A stretch of DNA of 64,000 nucleotides from Cohnella thailandensis (GTDB lineage: Bacteria; Bacillota; Bacilli; Paenibacillales; Paenibacillaceae), in the NCBI RefSeq assembly GCF_014212135.1, contig NZ_JACJVQ010000017.1, positions 372,001 through 436,000 of the forward strand, read 5' to 3'. The position numbers were made by a program, and so were the translations under genes. The notes under the pieces are model-generated. The model saw only the letters and a program-made list of their open reading frames with translations, did not search any database and had not been told where the DNA came from. This document shows positions 16,351 through 24,087 of the stretch, piece by piece. Every line of letters starts with the position of its first letter. Within the stretch, counting starts at the first letter, position 1.

Positions 16351-16392
16351 ACGTCCAGAACGTCCAGAACGTCCAGAACGTCCAGAACGTCC
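16351..16392 (+). repeat. 9-bp tandem repeat (ACGTCCAGA)
   Basis: 4.7 perfect copies of ACGTCCAGA directly inside the left inverted repeat. Too short and spacerless for CRISPR. It resembles an iterated protein-binding or slippage-expanded array. Confidence 0.9.
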
Positions 16393-16462
16393 CCCTATTT
16401 TCTTAGAGAACAAAACGTTGATCTAGAGGTTCCCTTTGTCTCTTAACGTACCGATCGCATAT

Positions 16463-17395
16463 TTAATGACCCCACCTCGTCAGATGCCAACCGCGCCATT
16501 TGGACTTGCTGCTGAAGGCATGCCAGGGTCTTGGAAGAACAGGCCGAAAACGAGTGAGTTCCCTGTAAATAAGAACCGGAGTGGATGCGCAGGCCGCAAG
16601 AGCTCTTGAGAAGACGTCGCGAAGGCATAAACCTTGCTTGTTCCAGCGAAAGCAGTATTCGTGCAGATACGCCTGAAGATGCTTAGGACCAATCCCGCGG
16701 AAAGTGTCGTTAAGCCATGAAGTGACGTGCCTTTGAATTCGGTTAAAGCCGCTATTCTTCATTGCGTAGGGATTTTTTATGACGACTGATTTTCCGTTCG
16801 TGTGCTCCTCAATAAAGGAATTAATCTCGTGCTTATGGATGGAAAGGTAGCGCAGCTCTACATGATCGGGGTTGGGTTGATGAATCTTGATTTGAATCGG
16901 GTCGCCGCATTCGTCTTCCGCTCCTCCCAACAATAAGGGCTGCCTGGCATCGGAGTATAAAGGAGATCCGTAATAGAACGTCTCCACCCGGATATTGCCG
17001 GTCAACGGATAATCGGCTTCTTCGCGCTTCATGGCATGCCGGATCTTGTGGGTGATGAGCCAGGCGGTTTTGTAGGTTATTTTCAAAATATTAGAAAGGG
17101 CAAACGAGCTGATCCCGGATATTTGGCTAAGCAAAAATAAGGCGCGAAACCACAAAGTCAGCGGAGTTCGGCTTCCTTCCATGATAGTGCCGGCGGTGAT
17201 GGAGGTCTGATGGCGGCAATACGGAGAAGCGCATTGGTAGAGGGGCAATCTTCGGGAAGAAACCGTATAGAAGTTGGAATGACCGCAAGCCGGGCAACGA
17301 AATCCATTCGGCCAACGCGCTTGAAAAAGAGCTTGAATGCAGGCTTCCTCCGTGGAGTAATCGCTGCAGAGCGAGTTGAAGGCGAGAGCGGTCAA
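16463..17395 (-). CDS. IS1595-fold transposase-like protein with replaced DDE residues
   Basis: 310 residues from a TTG 6 nt behind GGGAGGAG. An earlier in-frame TTG at 17467 lies inside the promoter -35. Domains: an N-terminal zinc ribbon (CPACGH ... CASPYCRH), a helical segment (TPLTLWFRALFLLSQ...ITYKTAWLITHKIRHAM) and an RNase-H-like core ending in PKHLQAYLHEYCFRWNKQ, the layout of IS1595/ISXO2 transposases. By eye, the usual VDETYVGG reads VETFYYGS. The second Asp position falls in VVIKNPYAM and the Glu position in RHVTSWLND, so all three acids seem lost. The frame is intact. This suggests a domesticated or non-autonomous DNA-binding protein (inference). Confidence 0.8.
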   Translation of the reverse strand: MTALAFNSLCSDYSTEEACIQALFQARWPNGFRCPACGHSNFYTVSSRRLPLYQCASPYCRHQTSITAGTIMEGSRTPLTLWFRALFLLSQISGISSFALSNILKITYKTAWLITHKIRHAMKREEADYPLTGNIRVETFYYGSPLYSDARQPLLLGGAEDECGDPIQIKIHQPNPDHVELRYLSIHKHEINSFIEEHTNGKSVVIKNPYAMKNSGFNRIQRHVTSWLNDTFRGIGPKHLQAYLHEYCFRWNKQGLCLRDVFSRALAACASTPVLIYRELTRFRPVLPRPWHAFSSKSKWRGWHLTRWGH

Positions 17396-17438
17396 TCGAA
17401 TCTCCTCCCACAAAATAGGAACTGATGTTCTTGTTTTG

Positions 17439-17467
17439 ATTATAGCAAACATTTGTTCCCATTTCAA
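17439..17467 (-). promoter_or_regulatory. Promoter of the transposase-like gene
   Basis: Minus strand TTGAAA (17467-17462), 17-nt spacer, TATAAT (17444-17439). A near-consensus SigA promoter, unusually good for a transposase gene. Confidence 0.75.
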
Positions 17468-17509
17468 TTGCTTTTTGGTGAAAATCCGACTTGAATCCTC
17501 CGTTATTTT

Positions 17510-17530
17510 TGCTGAGTGAAAGGGATAGCG
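17510..17530 (-). repeat. Second, degenerate copy of the 21-bp motif
   Basis: TGCTGAGTGAAAGGGATAGCG matches 18 of 21 positions of 17554-17574 in the same orientation, starting 44 bp before it. Confidence 0.7.
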
Positions 17531-17553
17531 AGCGGCGGCCGTTCAATGCGGTA

Positions 17554-17574
17554 TGCTGAGCGAAGGGGATAGTG
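17554..17574 (-). repeat. Right 21-bp inverted repeat of the transposase-like locus
   Basis: TGCTGAGCGAAGGGGATAGTG, the perfect inverted partner of 16329-16349. No obvious target-site duplication is seen outside the pair. Confidence 0.8.
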
Positions 17575-17707
17575 CGAGGAGAGCGCCGATTTTGGAGAGC
17601 AACCATCCAGACAAGCAGAAGAGCAAACGCATAACGACACGCTATTGAAGTCAAAAGCGTTTTCGCTATAATGTAAGCTGTCAAGATCAGAAAGGGGAGA
17701 GCTGGAG

Positions 17708-18367
17708 ATGAGACTTGGGCAACGGGAAAAGCTGTTGTTTATCGGAGACTCCATCACGGATTGCGAACGGGCGAGGCCAGTCGGGGAAGGGCTGTTCAAT
17801 CCCTATGGGAGAGGCTACGTATCCGTCGTCGACGGACTGCTTCAATCCGGGTACCCGGAGCTGGGGATTCGGGTGGTCAACATGGGGATCAGCGGCAACA
17901 CGGTAAGGGATCTGGAAAAGCGCTGGGAGACGGATGTGCTGGAACAGAAGCCGGACTGGTTGTCGGTGATGATCGGCACGAACGACGTTTGGAGACAATT
18001 CGACCAGCCTTACATAACGGAATCCCATGTTTATTTGGATGAGTACGAGAGGAAGCTGGATGAGCTTGTCGTCCGTACGAAGAAGCAAGGGATCAATGGG
18101 ATCGTCCTGATGACGCCATTCTATTTGGAGCCGAACAAGTCCGACGCGATGAGAGCGACGATGGATTTGTACGGAGAAGCCGTCAAGCGGGTTGCGGAAA
18201 AGCAGGGAACGGCGTTCGTGGACACTCAAGCGGAGTTCGATCGTTTGTTGGAGCACATCTATCCGGCTACGATCGCATGGGACCGCGTTCATCCGAGCAT
18301 GATCGGACATGTCGCTCTCGCCAAGGCATTTCTGAAGGCGGTCGGTTTCGACAGATGGACCGTCTAA
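17708..18367 (+). CDS. SGNH/GDSL hydrolase (esterase/lipase family)
   Basis: 219 residues, intracellular (no signal). SGNH blocks: block I GDSITDCER (Ser nucleophile), block II NMGISGNTVRDL (Gly), block III IGTNDVWR (Asn), block V WDRVHPSMIGH (Asp/His). This supports a Ser-His esterase of the carbohydrate-acetyl-esterase or lysophospholipase type. The polar-substrate motif ATIAWDRVHPS suggests sugar deacetylation, but this is a guess. ATG preceded by GGGGAGAGCTGGAG. It is transcribed towards gnd, 165 nt away. Confidence 0.88.
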   Translation: MRLGQREKLLFIGDSITDCERARPVGEGLFNPYGRGYVSVVDGLLQSGYPELGIRVVNMGISGNTVRDLEKRWETDVLEQKPDWLSVMIGTNDVWRQFDQPYITESHVYLDEYERKLDELVVRTKKQGINGIVLMTPFYLEPNKSDAMRATMDLYGEAVKRVAEKQGTAFVDTQAEFDRLLEHIYPATIAWDRVHPSMIGHVALAKAFLKAVGFDRWTV

Positions 18368-18532
18368 AGCCAGGCGGGCGGGGGAATAAGAAAGGAAGCG
18401 CTTCCGGATTTTTGTCGCGGTTTGACGGCATTCGGCGCGCGCGCTTATCGAAAAAGAAGGTTTTCTTATGTTGTCAAAATAGAGTACAATAGGCATATTG
18501 TAAAAAAATCGTTCCAAAGGATGAAGCGAAAA

Positions 18533-19948
18533 ATGGCAAAAGCAAACATTGGTGTAGTCGGCATGGCCGTTATGGGACGCAACCTTGCCTTGAACATTGA
18601 AAGCCGCGGTTACACGGTGGCCGTGTACAACCGTTCCCGCGATAAGACGGACGATCTGATCAACACGGAAGGCAAGGGCAAGAACCTGGTTCCGACTTAT
18701 TCCGTCGAGGAATTCGTTCAATCGCTCGAAGTGCCGCGCAAGATTCTGATCATGGTCCAAGCCGGCGCCGGAACGGACGCGACGATTCAATCGCTGATTC
18801 CGCACCTGGACAAGGGCGATATCATCATCGACGGTGGCAACGCGTACTTCCCGGATACCCAGCGCCGCAGCCGCGAGCTGACGGAGCAGGGCTTCAACTT
18901 CATCGGAACCGGCGTATCCGGCGGCGAAGAAGGAGCTCTTAAGGGACCTTCGATCATGCCGGGCGGCCCGGAAGAAGCGTATAAGCTCGTCGAGCCGATT
19001 CTGACGGGCATCTCCGCTAAGGTGAACGGCGACCCTTGCTGTACGTACATCGGTCCGGACGGCGCCGGACATTACGTCAAGATGGTCCACAACGGCATCG
19101 AGTACGGCGACATGCAGCTGATCTGCGAAGCCTACCAGTTGATGAAGGACGTTCTGGGCGTTTCGACGGACGAGCTTCATGAGATCTTCGGCGAATGGAA
19201 CAAGGGCGAGCTCGACAGCTATCTGATCGAGATCACGACGGACATCTTCTCCAAGAAGGATCCGGAGACGGGCAAGGCGATGGTCGACGTTATCCTCGAT
19301 TCCGCTGGCCAGAAGGGCACGGGCAAGTGGACGAGCCAAAGCGCGCTGGACCTGGGCGTTCCTCTGTCCATCATCACGGAATCCGTCTTCTCCCGCTTCC
19401 TGTCCGCGATGAAGGAAGAGCGCGTTGCGGCCAGCAAGGTGCTGAAGGGACCGAAAACTTCCGCGTTCACGGGCGACAAGGCCGAGTTCATCGAGAAGGT
19501 TCGCAAGGCGCTGTTCGCGAGCAAGATTTGCTCTTACGCGCAAGGCTTCGCGCAGATGCGTGCCGCTTCCGACGAATACAACTGGAACCTGCAATACGGC
19601 AACATCGCGATGATCTTCCGCGGCGGCTGCATCATCCGCGCCCGCTTCCTGCAGAACATCAAGGACGCCTACGACCGCGACCCGGGCCTGCGCAACCTGC
19701 TGCTGGACGAGTACTTCAAGGGCGTTGTCGAATCCTATCAAGACGCATGGCGCGACGTCGTCGCAACGGCGGTACGCTACGGCATTCCGGTTCCATCGTT
19801 CGCGAGCGCGCTGGCTTACTACGACAGCTATCGTTCCGAGCGCCTGCCGGCTAACCTGCTGCAAGCTCAGCGCGACTACTTCGGCGCCCATACGTTCAAG
19901 CGCCTGGATAAAGAAGGCACGTTCCACCACAACTGGATGGAAGCCTAA
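18533..19948 (+). CDS. gnd: 6-phosphogluconate dehydrogenase, decarboxylating
   Basis: 471 residues. The Rossmann N terminus GVVGMAVMGRNLALNIESRGYTVAVYNRS binds NADP: the Asn-Arg-Ser after the second strand replaces the acidic residue of NAD enzymes. It is followed by the IIDGGNAYFPDTQRR and GTGVSGGEEGALKGPSIMPGG substrate loops, catalytic Lys/Asn in HYVKMVHNGIEYGDMQ, and the C-terminal all-helical domain ending in DYFGAHTFKRLDKEGTFHHNW. It oxidises 6-phosphogluconate to ribulose-5-phosphate in the pentose phosphate pathway. The chosen ATG follows AAAGGATGAAG; an ATG 12 nt earlier overlaps that site. Confidence 0.97.
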   Translation: MAKANIGVVGMAVMGRNLALNIESRGYTVAVYNRSRDKTDDLINTEGKGKNLVPTYSVEEFVQSLEVPRKILIMVQAGAGTDATIQSLIPHLDKGDIIIDGGNAYFPDTQRRSRELTEQGFNFIGTGVSGGEEGALKGPSIMPGGPEEAYKLVEPILTGISAKVNGDPCCTYIGPDGAGHYVKMVHNGIEYGDMQLICEAYQLMKDVLGVSTDELHEIFGEWNKGELDSYLIEITTDIFSKKDPETGKAMVDVILDSAGQKGTGKWTSQSALDLGVPLSIITESVFSRFLSAMKEERVAASKVLKGPKTSAFTGDKAEFIEKVRKALFASKICSYAQGFAQMRAASDEYNWNLQYGNIAMIFRGGCIIRARFLQNIKDAYDRDPGLRNLLLDEYFKGVVESYQDAWRDVVATAVRYGIPVPSFASALAYYDSYRSERLPANLLQAQRDYFGAHTFKRLDKEGTFHHNWMEA

Positions 19949-19949
19949 T

Positions 19950-20246
19950 TCAGGGGAGCGTGTCCCGAAGCAGGGCGCGCAGATGCTCCGCGTCCTCGCT
20001 GCATAAGCTTTGCCGGTTCAGCAAATGCGTCGCCACTCCGGCGTAGGCAGCGAAAAGCGCAAGCAGCCGTGGCCGATCGAGCCCCGACCATTCGGGCGCT
20101 CCTTCGGCCACTTTTCTTTTAATGTAGTCCAGCGCCCAAACAAGGTCCTCCCTGCAAAGAGGATACGAAGGGTCGAGCAGGCGTCTAAGCGTGAGCGGAA
20201 GAGGACCGGCGATTCGATCGGGGGAGCCGGCGAGAGGCGTCTCCAT
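19950..20246 (-). CDS. Small hypothetical protein convergent with gnd
   Basis: 98 residues from an ATG preceded by AGGTGATGGAC (upstream GTG/ATG at 20258/20255 are alternatives). Helical, with PLTLRRLLDPSYPLCREDLVWALDYIKRKVAEG and LLALFAAYAGVATHLL. No recognised domain. Its stop lies one base from the gnd stop, so the two convergent genes share no spacer terminator. Confidence 0.55.
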   Translation of the reverse strand: METPLAGSPDRIAGPLPLTLRRLLDPSYPLCREDLVWALDYIKRKVAEGAPEWSGLDRPRLLALFAAYAGVATHLLNRQSLCSEDAEHLRALLRDTLP

Positions 20247-20305
20247 CTTGTCCATCACCTACTTCGGGAGAGGTTCTGTTACCACCTTACGGAGATACGG
20301 CTGCA

Positions 20306-20334
20306 TTTATACCAGCAATGCGATGTGCTATTAT
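20306..20334 (+). promoter_or_regulatory. Extended -10 promoter before aroK
   Basis: TTTATA, 17 nt, and TATTAT immediately preceded by TGC; 21 nt before the ATG. Confidence 0.45.
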
Positions 20335-20355
20335 AATTGAAGCGTATGAAAGGAA

Positions 20356-20895
20356 ATGGGGAAGCGAACGTTGAGCGGTCTCTTGAAGAGAAAAAACATC
20401 ATTATCGTAGGATTCATGGGGACCGGGAAGTCGACTGTCAGCCGATTGCTGTCGGAGAAGCTCGGGTGGCCTCGCCTGGATACCGATGAGGAGATTGTAA
20501 GAATTGCGGGTAAGAAAATTCCCGATATTTTCGCCGACGAAGGAGAAGCCGGATTTCGCGATCGAGAGAGCCGGGTGCTGGAGGACATCCTCGCGGGGGA
20601 CCGTCAGATCGTCGCCACCGGAGGAGGAGCGGTGCTTCGCGAAGAGAACCGTCGCCGAATGCTCGCCGGCGGTTGGGTCGTGTCTCTGACGGCAAGCCGT
20701 CAAAGCTTGCTGGAGCGCGTTACGGCGGCAGGAGCGGCCGGAACCCGTCCGTTGCTCGCGGGAGACGCGGAAGAGAGAATCGATTCGCTGCTGGCGACTC
20801 GCAAGCATGCTTACGACTTCGCTCATGCCGCGATCGATACCTCCCGCAAAAGCCCCGAGCAGATCGCGAATATGCTTGTCCGGTGGATCTTATAG
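20356..20895 (+). CDS. aroK: Shikimate kinase
   Basis: 179 residues, close to the usual 165-175. P-loop GFMGTGKST, the DTDEEI shikimate/Mg Asp pair, FRDRESRVL (Arg of the shikimate site), ATGGGAVLREENRRRM (Walker-B-like GGG) and the lid Arg in GTRPLL. It phosphorylates shikimate with ATP in aromatic amino acid synthesis. An EPSP synthase gene, the next pathway step, lies 1.2 kb downstream. A TTG at 20371 is an alternative start. Its 3' end overlaps the rhodanese gene on the other strand by 6 nt. Confidence 0.93.
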   Translation: MGKRTLSGLLKRKNIIIVGFMGTGKSTVSRLLSEKLGWPRLDTDEEIVRIAGKKIPDIFADEGEAGFRDRESRVLEDILAGDRQIVATGGGAVLREENRRRMLAGGWVVSLTASRQSLLERVTAAGAAGTRPLLAGDAEERIDSLLATRKHAYDFAHAAIDTSRKSPEQIANMLVRWIL

Positions 20896-21192
20896 ATTAT
20901 CCCAAGCGAGCATGCCGCCGAGCATGTTTACCGTCTTGCCGAATCCTTGGGCGGCCAAGTACTCGCACACTCTTCCGCTGCGGTTGCCGCTGCGGCAGAT
21001 GAAGATCACTTCTTCGTCCTTGGGGATGTCGGCAAGACGCTCGGGGATTTGTCCCATCGGAATATGCACGGCTCCATCGATCATTCCGTAAGCGACTTCA
21101 TCGTCTTCGCGGACGTCGATGAGATGAAGCTTCTCGCCGGCATCGAGGCGGGCTTTCAGTTGTTCTACCGTCGTCGTATCGTATGAACTCAT
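20890..21192 (-). CDS. Rhodanese-domain protein
   Basis: 100 residues, a single rhodanese domain. LHLIDVREDDEVAYGMIDGAVHIPMGQIPERL is the CH2A-type region and the active loop is ICRSGNRSGRVCEYL (Cys nucleophile, six-residue loop typical of sulfurtransferases). It probably transfers sulfane sulfur in the cytosol; the acceptor is unknown. GGAGTG precedes the start. Confidence 0.9.
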   Translation of the reverse strand: MSSYDTTTVEQLKARLDAGEKLHLIDVREDDEVAYGMIDGAVHIPMGQIPERLADIPKDEEVIFICRSGNRSGRVCEYLAAQGFGKTVNMLGGMLAWDNL

Positions 21193-21287
21193 AGCAAGTT
21201 ACACTCCTTTGGTCTGCATTCTGGAATAATCATAAGAAACGCCGACAGCACTGTCAAATATGAGGCGAAGAGAGAGGCGGGACGACA

Positions 21288-21665
21288 GTGAACGAATGGC
21301 TGCTGATTGCCGTCTTCGGATTCCTCGGAGCCGCTTCGCGCTACGGTATCGCGCTATGGATTCCGGATGGGGGCGGAGCCGCGTTTCCTTATGCGACGAT
21401 GGGAATCAATCTGGTCGGATCGTTCCTGCTCGGCGCTCTGTTCGGTTGGTGCGCGCGCAGAAGCATCGCCCCGTGGTGGCGCGAGGCGCTCGGCACCGGA
21501 TTCTTGGGCGCCTTCACGACGTTCAGCGCGTTCAACGCCCAGTTATGGGAGCTCTGTCGCAACGAAGCGTACGGATTCGCCGCCGTCTATCTGCTCGCCA
21601 GCGGATTGGGCGGAGCGATGCTCGCCTCCGCCGGACTCTCCGCAGGGAGGCGAGCGAATCGATGA
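21288..21665 (+). CDS. crcB: Fluoride channel Fluc subunit 1 (CrcB)
   Basis: 125 residues, four TM helices. Conserved: GAASRYGIALW, NLVGSFLLGALFGW (pore-lining Asn) and GFLGAFTTFSAFNAQ, which holds the TTFS break with two Phe of the pore Phe-box. Fluc channels are antiparallel dimers that export fluoride. GTG start behind GAGGCGGG. It overlaps the second crcB gene by 4 nt (ATGA). No fluoride riboswitch is visible upstream. Confidence 0.9.
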   Translation: MNEWLLIAVFGFLGAASRYGIALWIPDGGGAAFPYATMGINLVGSFLLGALFGWCARRSIAPWWREALGTGFLGAFTTFSAFNAQLWELCRNEAYGFAAVYLLASGLGGAMLASAGLSAGRRANR

Positions 21666-22042
21666 ATGCGTGGGAAGCGCTTGGCCTGGCGGGGCTCGGA
21701 GGAAGCGCGGGAGCGCTGCTGCGTTACGGAACGGGCAAGTGGGCGGCGGCCCTCAAGGCGAAACCGTACGCGGCTACGCTGACGGTTAATCTGACCGGAT
21801 CCCTTCTGATAGGAGTATTGGCTGGGATGGAATGGAAGGCGAGGCAGCCCGAGCTGTATGCCCTATTAGGGCCGGGAGTGATGGGCGGTCTGACAACCTA
21901 CTCGACACTGAACGTGCAGAAGGCTACGATGAGAACAGAGAAACGTTATGCAGCGTTGGCGAAGTACGCGGCGGCGACCTACTTGGGCGGCTGGCTGGCG
22001 TTCGCCATCGGCTTCGGAATCGGCAAGGCGGCTAAAGGTTGA
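21662..22042 (+). CDS. crcB: Fluoride channel Fluc subunit 2 (CrcB)
   Basis: 126 residues, four TM helices. GSAGALLRYGTGKW, NLTGSLLIGVLAG and GVMGGLTTYSTLNVQ align with subunit 1, but the two Phe positions of the Phe box read Tyr and Leu. Tandem crcB genes in Firmicutes encode heterodimeric channels in which the two subunits insert in opposite orientations. The ATGA overlap implies coupled translation and equal dosage. Confidence 0.88.
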   Translation: MNAWEALGLAGLGGSAGALLRYGTGKWAAALKAKPYAATLTVNLTGSLLIGVLAGMEWKARQPELYALLGPGVMGGLTTYSTLNVQKATMRTEKRYAALAKYAAATYLGGWLAFAIGFGIGKAAKG

Positions 22043-22089
22043 AGCTAATCCTCACCCCTATATATATTTTATAAGGAGCGTTAACAGCA

Positions 22090-23382
22090 ATGGACATGAT
22101 CGTTACTCCAACAGGCAAGCTGCAAGGCGAAATTCAGGCATTGTCTTCGAAAAATTACACGACCCGCTACTTGCTCGTGGCCGCGCTTGCGGAAGGCACG
22201 AGCACCATCCTCTATCCGGCTCACAGCGAAGACAGCGACGCGATTCGCCGTTGTATTCGAGATCTGGGCGCGATCATCGAAGAGGATGAAGAGAAGATCG
22301 TTATTACGGGCTTCGGCCGTCATCCTTTTCCGGCCAAGCAGCTCAACGTAGGCAATGCGGGCGCCGTGCTTCGATTCCTGATGTCCATTGCGTCGTTCCT
22401 GCCCGAGGTCACCTTCGTGAACACGTATCCGCAGTCGCTCGGCAAGCGACCGCACGACGACTTGATCGCCGCGCTCCAGAGCATGGGAGTCGAGGTGGAC
22501 CACAACAACGGCCGCCTTCCGATTACGATTCGCGGCGGCAAGCCTCGCGGCGGCAAGATTCAGGTATCGGGCAGCGTCAGCTCGCAATTCTTGAGTTCAT
22601 TGCTGTTCCTGGCTCCGCTGCTGGACGAGGACAGCGAGATCGAGGTGCTGAACGACCTGAAATCGAAGGTCGTGATCGGCCAGACTCTCGAGGTCATGCG
22701 CCAAGCGGGAATCGTCGTCGAGGCTTCCGACGACCTGATGCGTTACAAGGTTCCGGGCCGTCAGAAGTACCTGGCCCAGACGTATACCGTTCAAGGCGAT
22801 TATCCGGGCTCGGCCGCCATTCTTGCCGCTGCCGCGGTAACCGAATCGGACGTGACCGTTCATCGGCTGTACGAGAACAGCAAGCAAGGCGAACGAGCCG
22901 TCGTCGACGTGCTTCGCGCCATGAACGTGAAGCTGACTCACGAGAACGCAATCGTTCATGTTCAAGGGAACGGCAAGCTCGCGGCGGGTGAATTCGACGG
23001 CGACGAGTTCACGGACGGCGTGCTCGCGATGGTCGCGGCGGCCGTCTTCGCGGAAGGAACCTCCCGTTTCTATAACGTCGAGAACTTGCGCTATAAGGAA
23101 TGCGACCGCATTACGGATTACCTGGCTGAGCTCCGCAAAGCCGGCGCCAACGTGGAAGAGAAACGGGACGAAATCATCGTACACGGTCGTCCGGAAGGGG
23201 TCGAGGGCGGCGTCGAGATCGATGCCCACTTCGATCACCGGGTCATCATGGCGCTGACGATCGTCGGCCTTCGCTCGAAACAGCCGATCCGCATCAAGGA
23301 AGCCCACCACGTCGCGAAGTCTTACCCGAATTTCTTCGATCACCTGTCGTCGCTTGGCGCGAAAGTGGAATGGGTAAAATAA
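22090..23382 (+). CDS. aroA: 3-phosphoshikimate 1-carboxyvinyltransferase (EPSP synthase), divergent
   Basis: 430 residues with the two inside-out alpha/beta domains of EPSP synthase. Anchors: SSKNYTTR (Lys and Arg of the KSxSxR shikimate site kept), VGNAGAVLRF (PEP loop, normally GNAGTAxRP), QSLGKRPHDDL, SGSVSSQFLSSLL, DGDEFTDGVLAM (catalytic Asp) and LRYKECDRI (PEP/phosphate Lys-Arg), then DHRVIMAL. It joins PEP to shikimate-3-phosphate. Several loop residues differ from both common classes. AAGGAG precedes the ATG. With aroK 1.2 kb upstream it gives two adjacent steps of the pathway. Confidence 0.85.
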   Translation: MDMIVTPTGKLQGEIQALSSKNYTTRYLLVAALAEGTSTILYPAHSEDSDAIRRCIRDLGAIIEEDEEKIVITGFGRHPFPAKQLNVGNAGAVLRFLMSIASFLPEVTFVNTYPQSLGKRPHDDLIAALQSMGVEVDHNNGRLPITIRGGKPRGGKIQVSGSVSSQFLSSLLFLAPLLDEDSEIEVLNDLKSKVVIGQTLEVMRQAGIVVEASDDLMRYKVPGRQKYLAQTYTVQGDYPGSAAILAAAAVTESDVTVHRLYENSKQGERAVVDVLRAMNVKLTHENAIVHVQGNGKLAAGEFDGDEFTDGVLAMVAAAVFAEGTSRFYNVENLRYKECDRITDYLAELRKAGANVEEKRDEIIVHGRPEGVEGGVEIDAHFDHRVIMALTIVGLRSKQPIRIKEAHHVAKSYPNFFDHLSSLGAKVEWVK

Positions 23383-23423
23383 ATCGATCCGAACCAACTA
23401 TGACCTTAAGGAGGTTGAAGAGG

Positions 23424-23849
23424 ATGGCATTCTCGAATCCTTCCCGGGATGAGATCAAGGGCATTCTTCAGCAGTCGAACAACATTGCAGTCGTCGGCTT
23501 GTCCGACGACCCCTCCAAGGTGTCGCACATGGTGTCGCAGGCCATGCAGCAGAAGGGATACCGGATCATTCCGGTCAATCCGAACGCGGCGAGCATTCTC
23601 GGCGAGAAGTGCTATGCCAGGCTGCAGGACATTCCGGACAAAGTCGACATCGTGAACGTCTTCCGCCGGCCCGAGCACACCCCGCCGATTGCCGCGGACG
23701 CGGTCGAGATCGGAGCGAAAGTGCTCTGGCTGCAGCTCGGCATCGCGAATGACGAAGCGGCTTCCATCGCGGAGCAAGGCGGCCTTCAAGTGATCATGGA
23801 CCGCTGCATCAAGGTAGAAGACTCGATCCTGCTGCCTAACGGCAAATAA
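23424..23849 (+). CDS. CoA-binding domain protein (YneT/YccU-like)
   Basis: 141 residues from the ATG 9 nt after AAGGAGG. The Rossmann-type CoA-binding domain shows NIAVVGLSDDPSKVSHMVSQAMQQKGYRIIPVNP, VDIVNVFRRPEHTPPIAADAVEIGAKVLWLQLGI and VIMDRCIKVE. These match the succinyl-CoA-synthetase-like domain of YccU/YneT proteins. It binds CoA or a related nucleotide; the physiological role is unknown. It follows aroA by 41 nt and may be cotranscribed. Confidence 0.85.
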   Translation: MAFSNPSRDEIKGILQQSNNIAVVGLSDDPSKVSHMVSQAMQQKGYRIIPVNPNAASILGEKCYARLQDIPDKVDIVNVFRRPEHTPPIAADAVEIGAKVLWLQLGIANDEAASIAEQGGLQVIMDRCIKVEDSILLPNGK

Positions 23850-24087
23850 GCTTTGCGCGAAACGACGGAAACGCGGCCGCTCACCGCCGGTTAAGGGGAG
23901 GGCGCCGCGTTTCTTCGCGCGAGTCCCCGTTAATAGTTTATGACTATTATCGAAGATCAGCCAATCCGGCTGCATCCTTGGCGCAATCCCAAAAAGGAAG
24001 CGCTCTCGAATCTAGACATCGGGCAGGCGCGTTCCGGTTTTATCGAATCATAGACGTACCATCGAGAGAAAGGAGGGGGTCGGGCTC

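Noticed and set aside
16351..16392. CRISPR array
   Set aside because: The repeat unit is 9 bp without spacers and there are no cas genes nearby.
16329..17574. Recent classical IS insertion with target duplication
   Set aside because: No matching direct repeats are visible outside the inverted repeats, and the catalytic residues look replaced.
17687..19930. 747-residue minus-strand frame opposite the SGNH hydrolase and gnd
   Set aside because: It is antisense to two well-supported genes; the product is rich in Arg/Val with no domain and no ribosome site, a third-position GC shadow.
21193..21287. Fluoride riboswitch upstream of the crcB pair
   Set aside because: The short spacer lacks the conserved crcB-motif segments; no matching helix or pseudoknot could be drawn.
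23860..23920. Terminator after the CoA-binding protein gene
   Set aside because: GAAACGCGG / CCGCGTTTC can pair, but the loop is long and no T-run follows; too weak to list.
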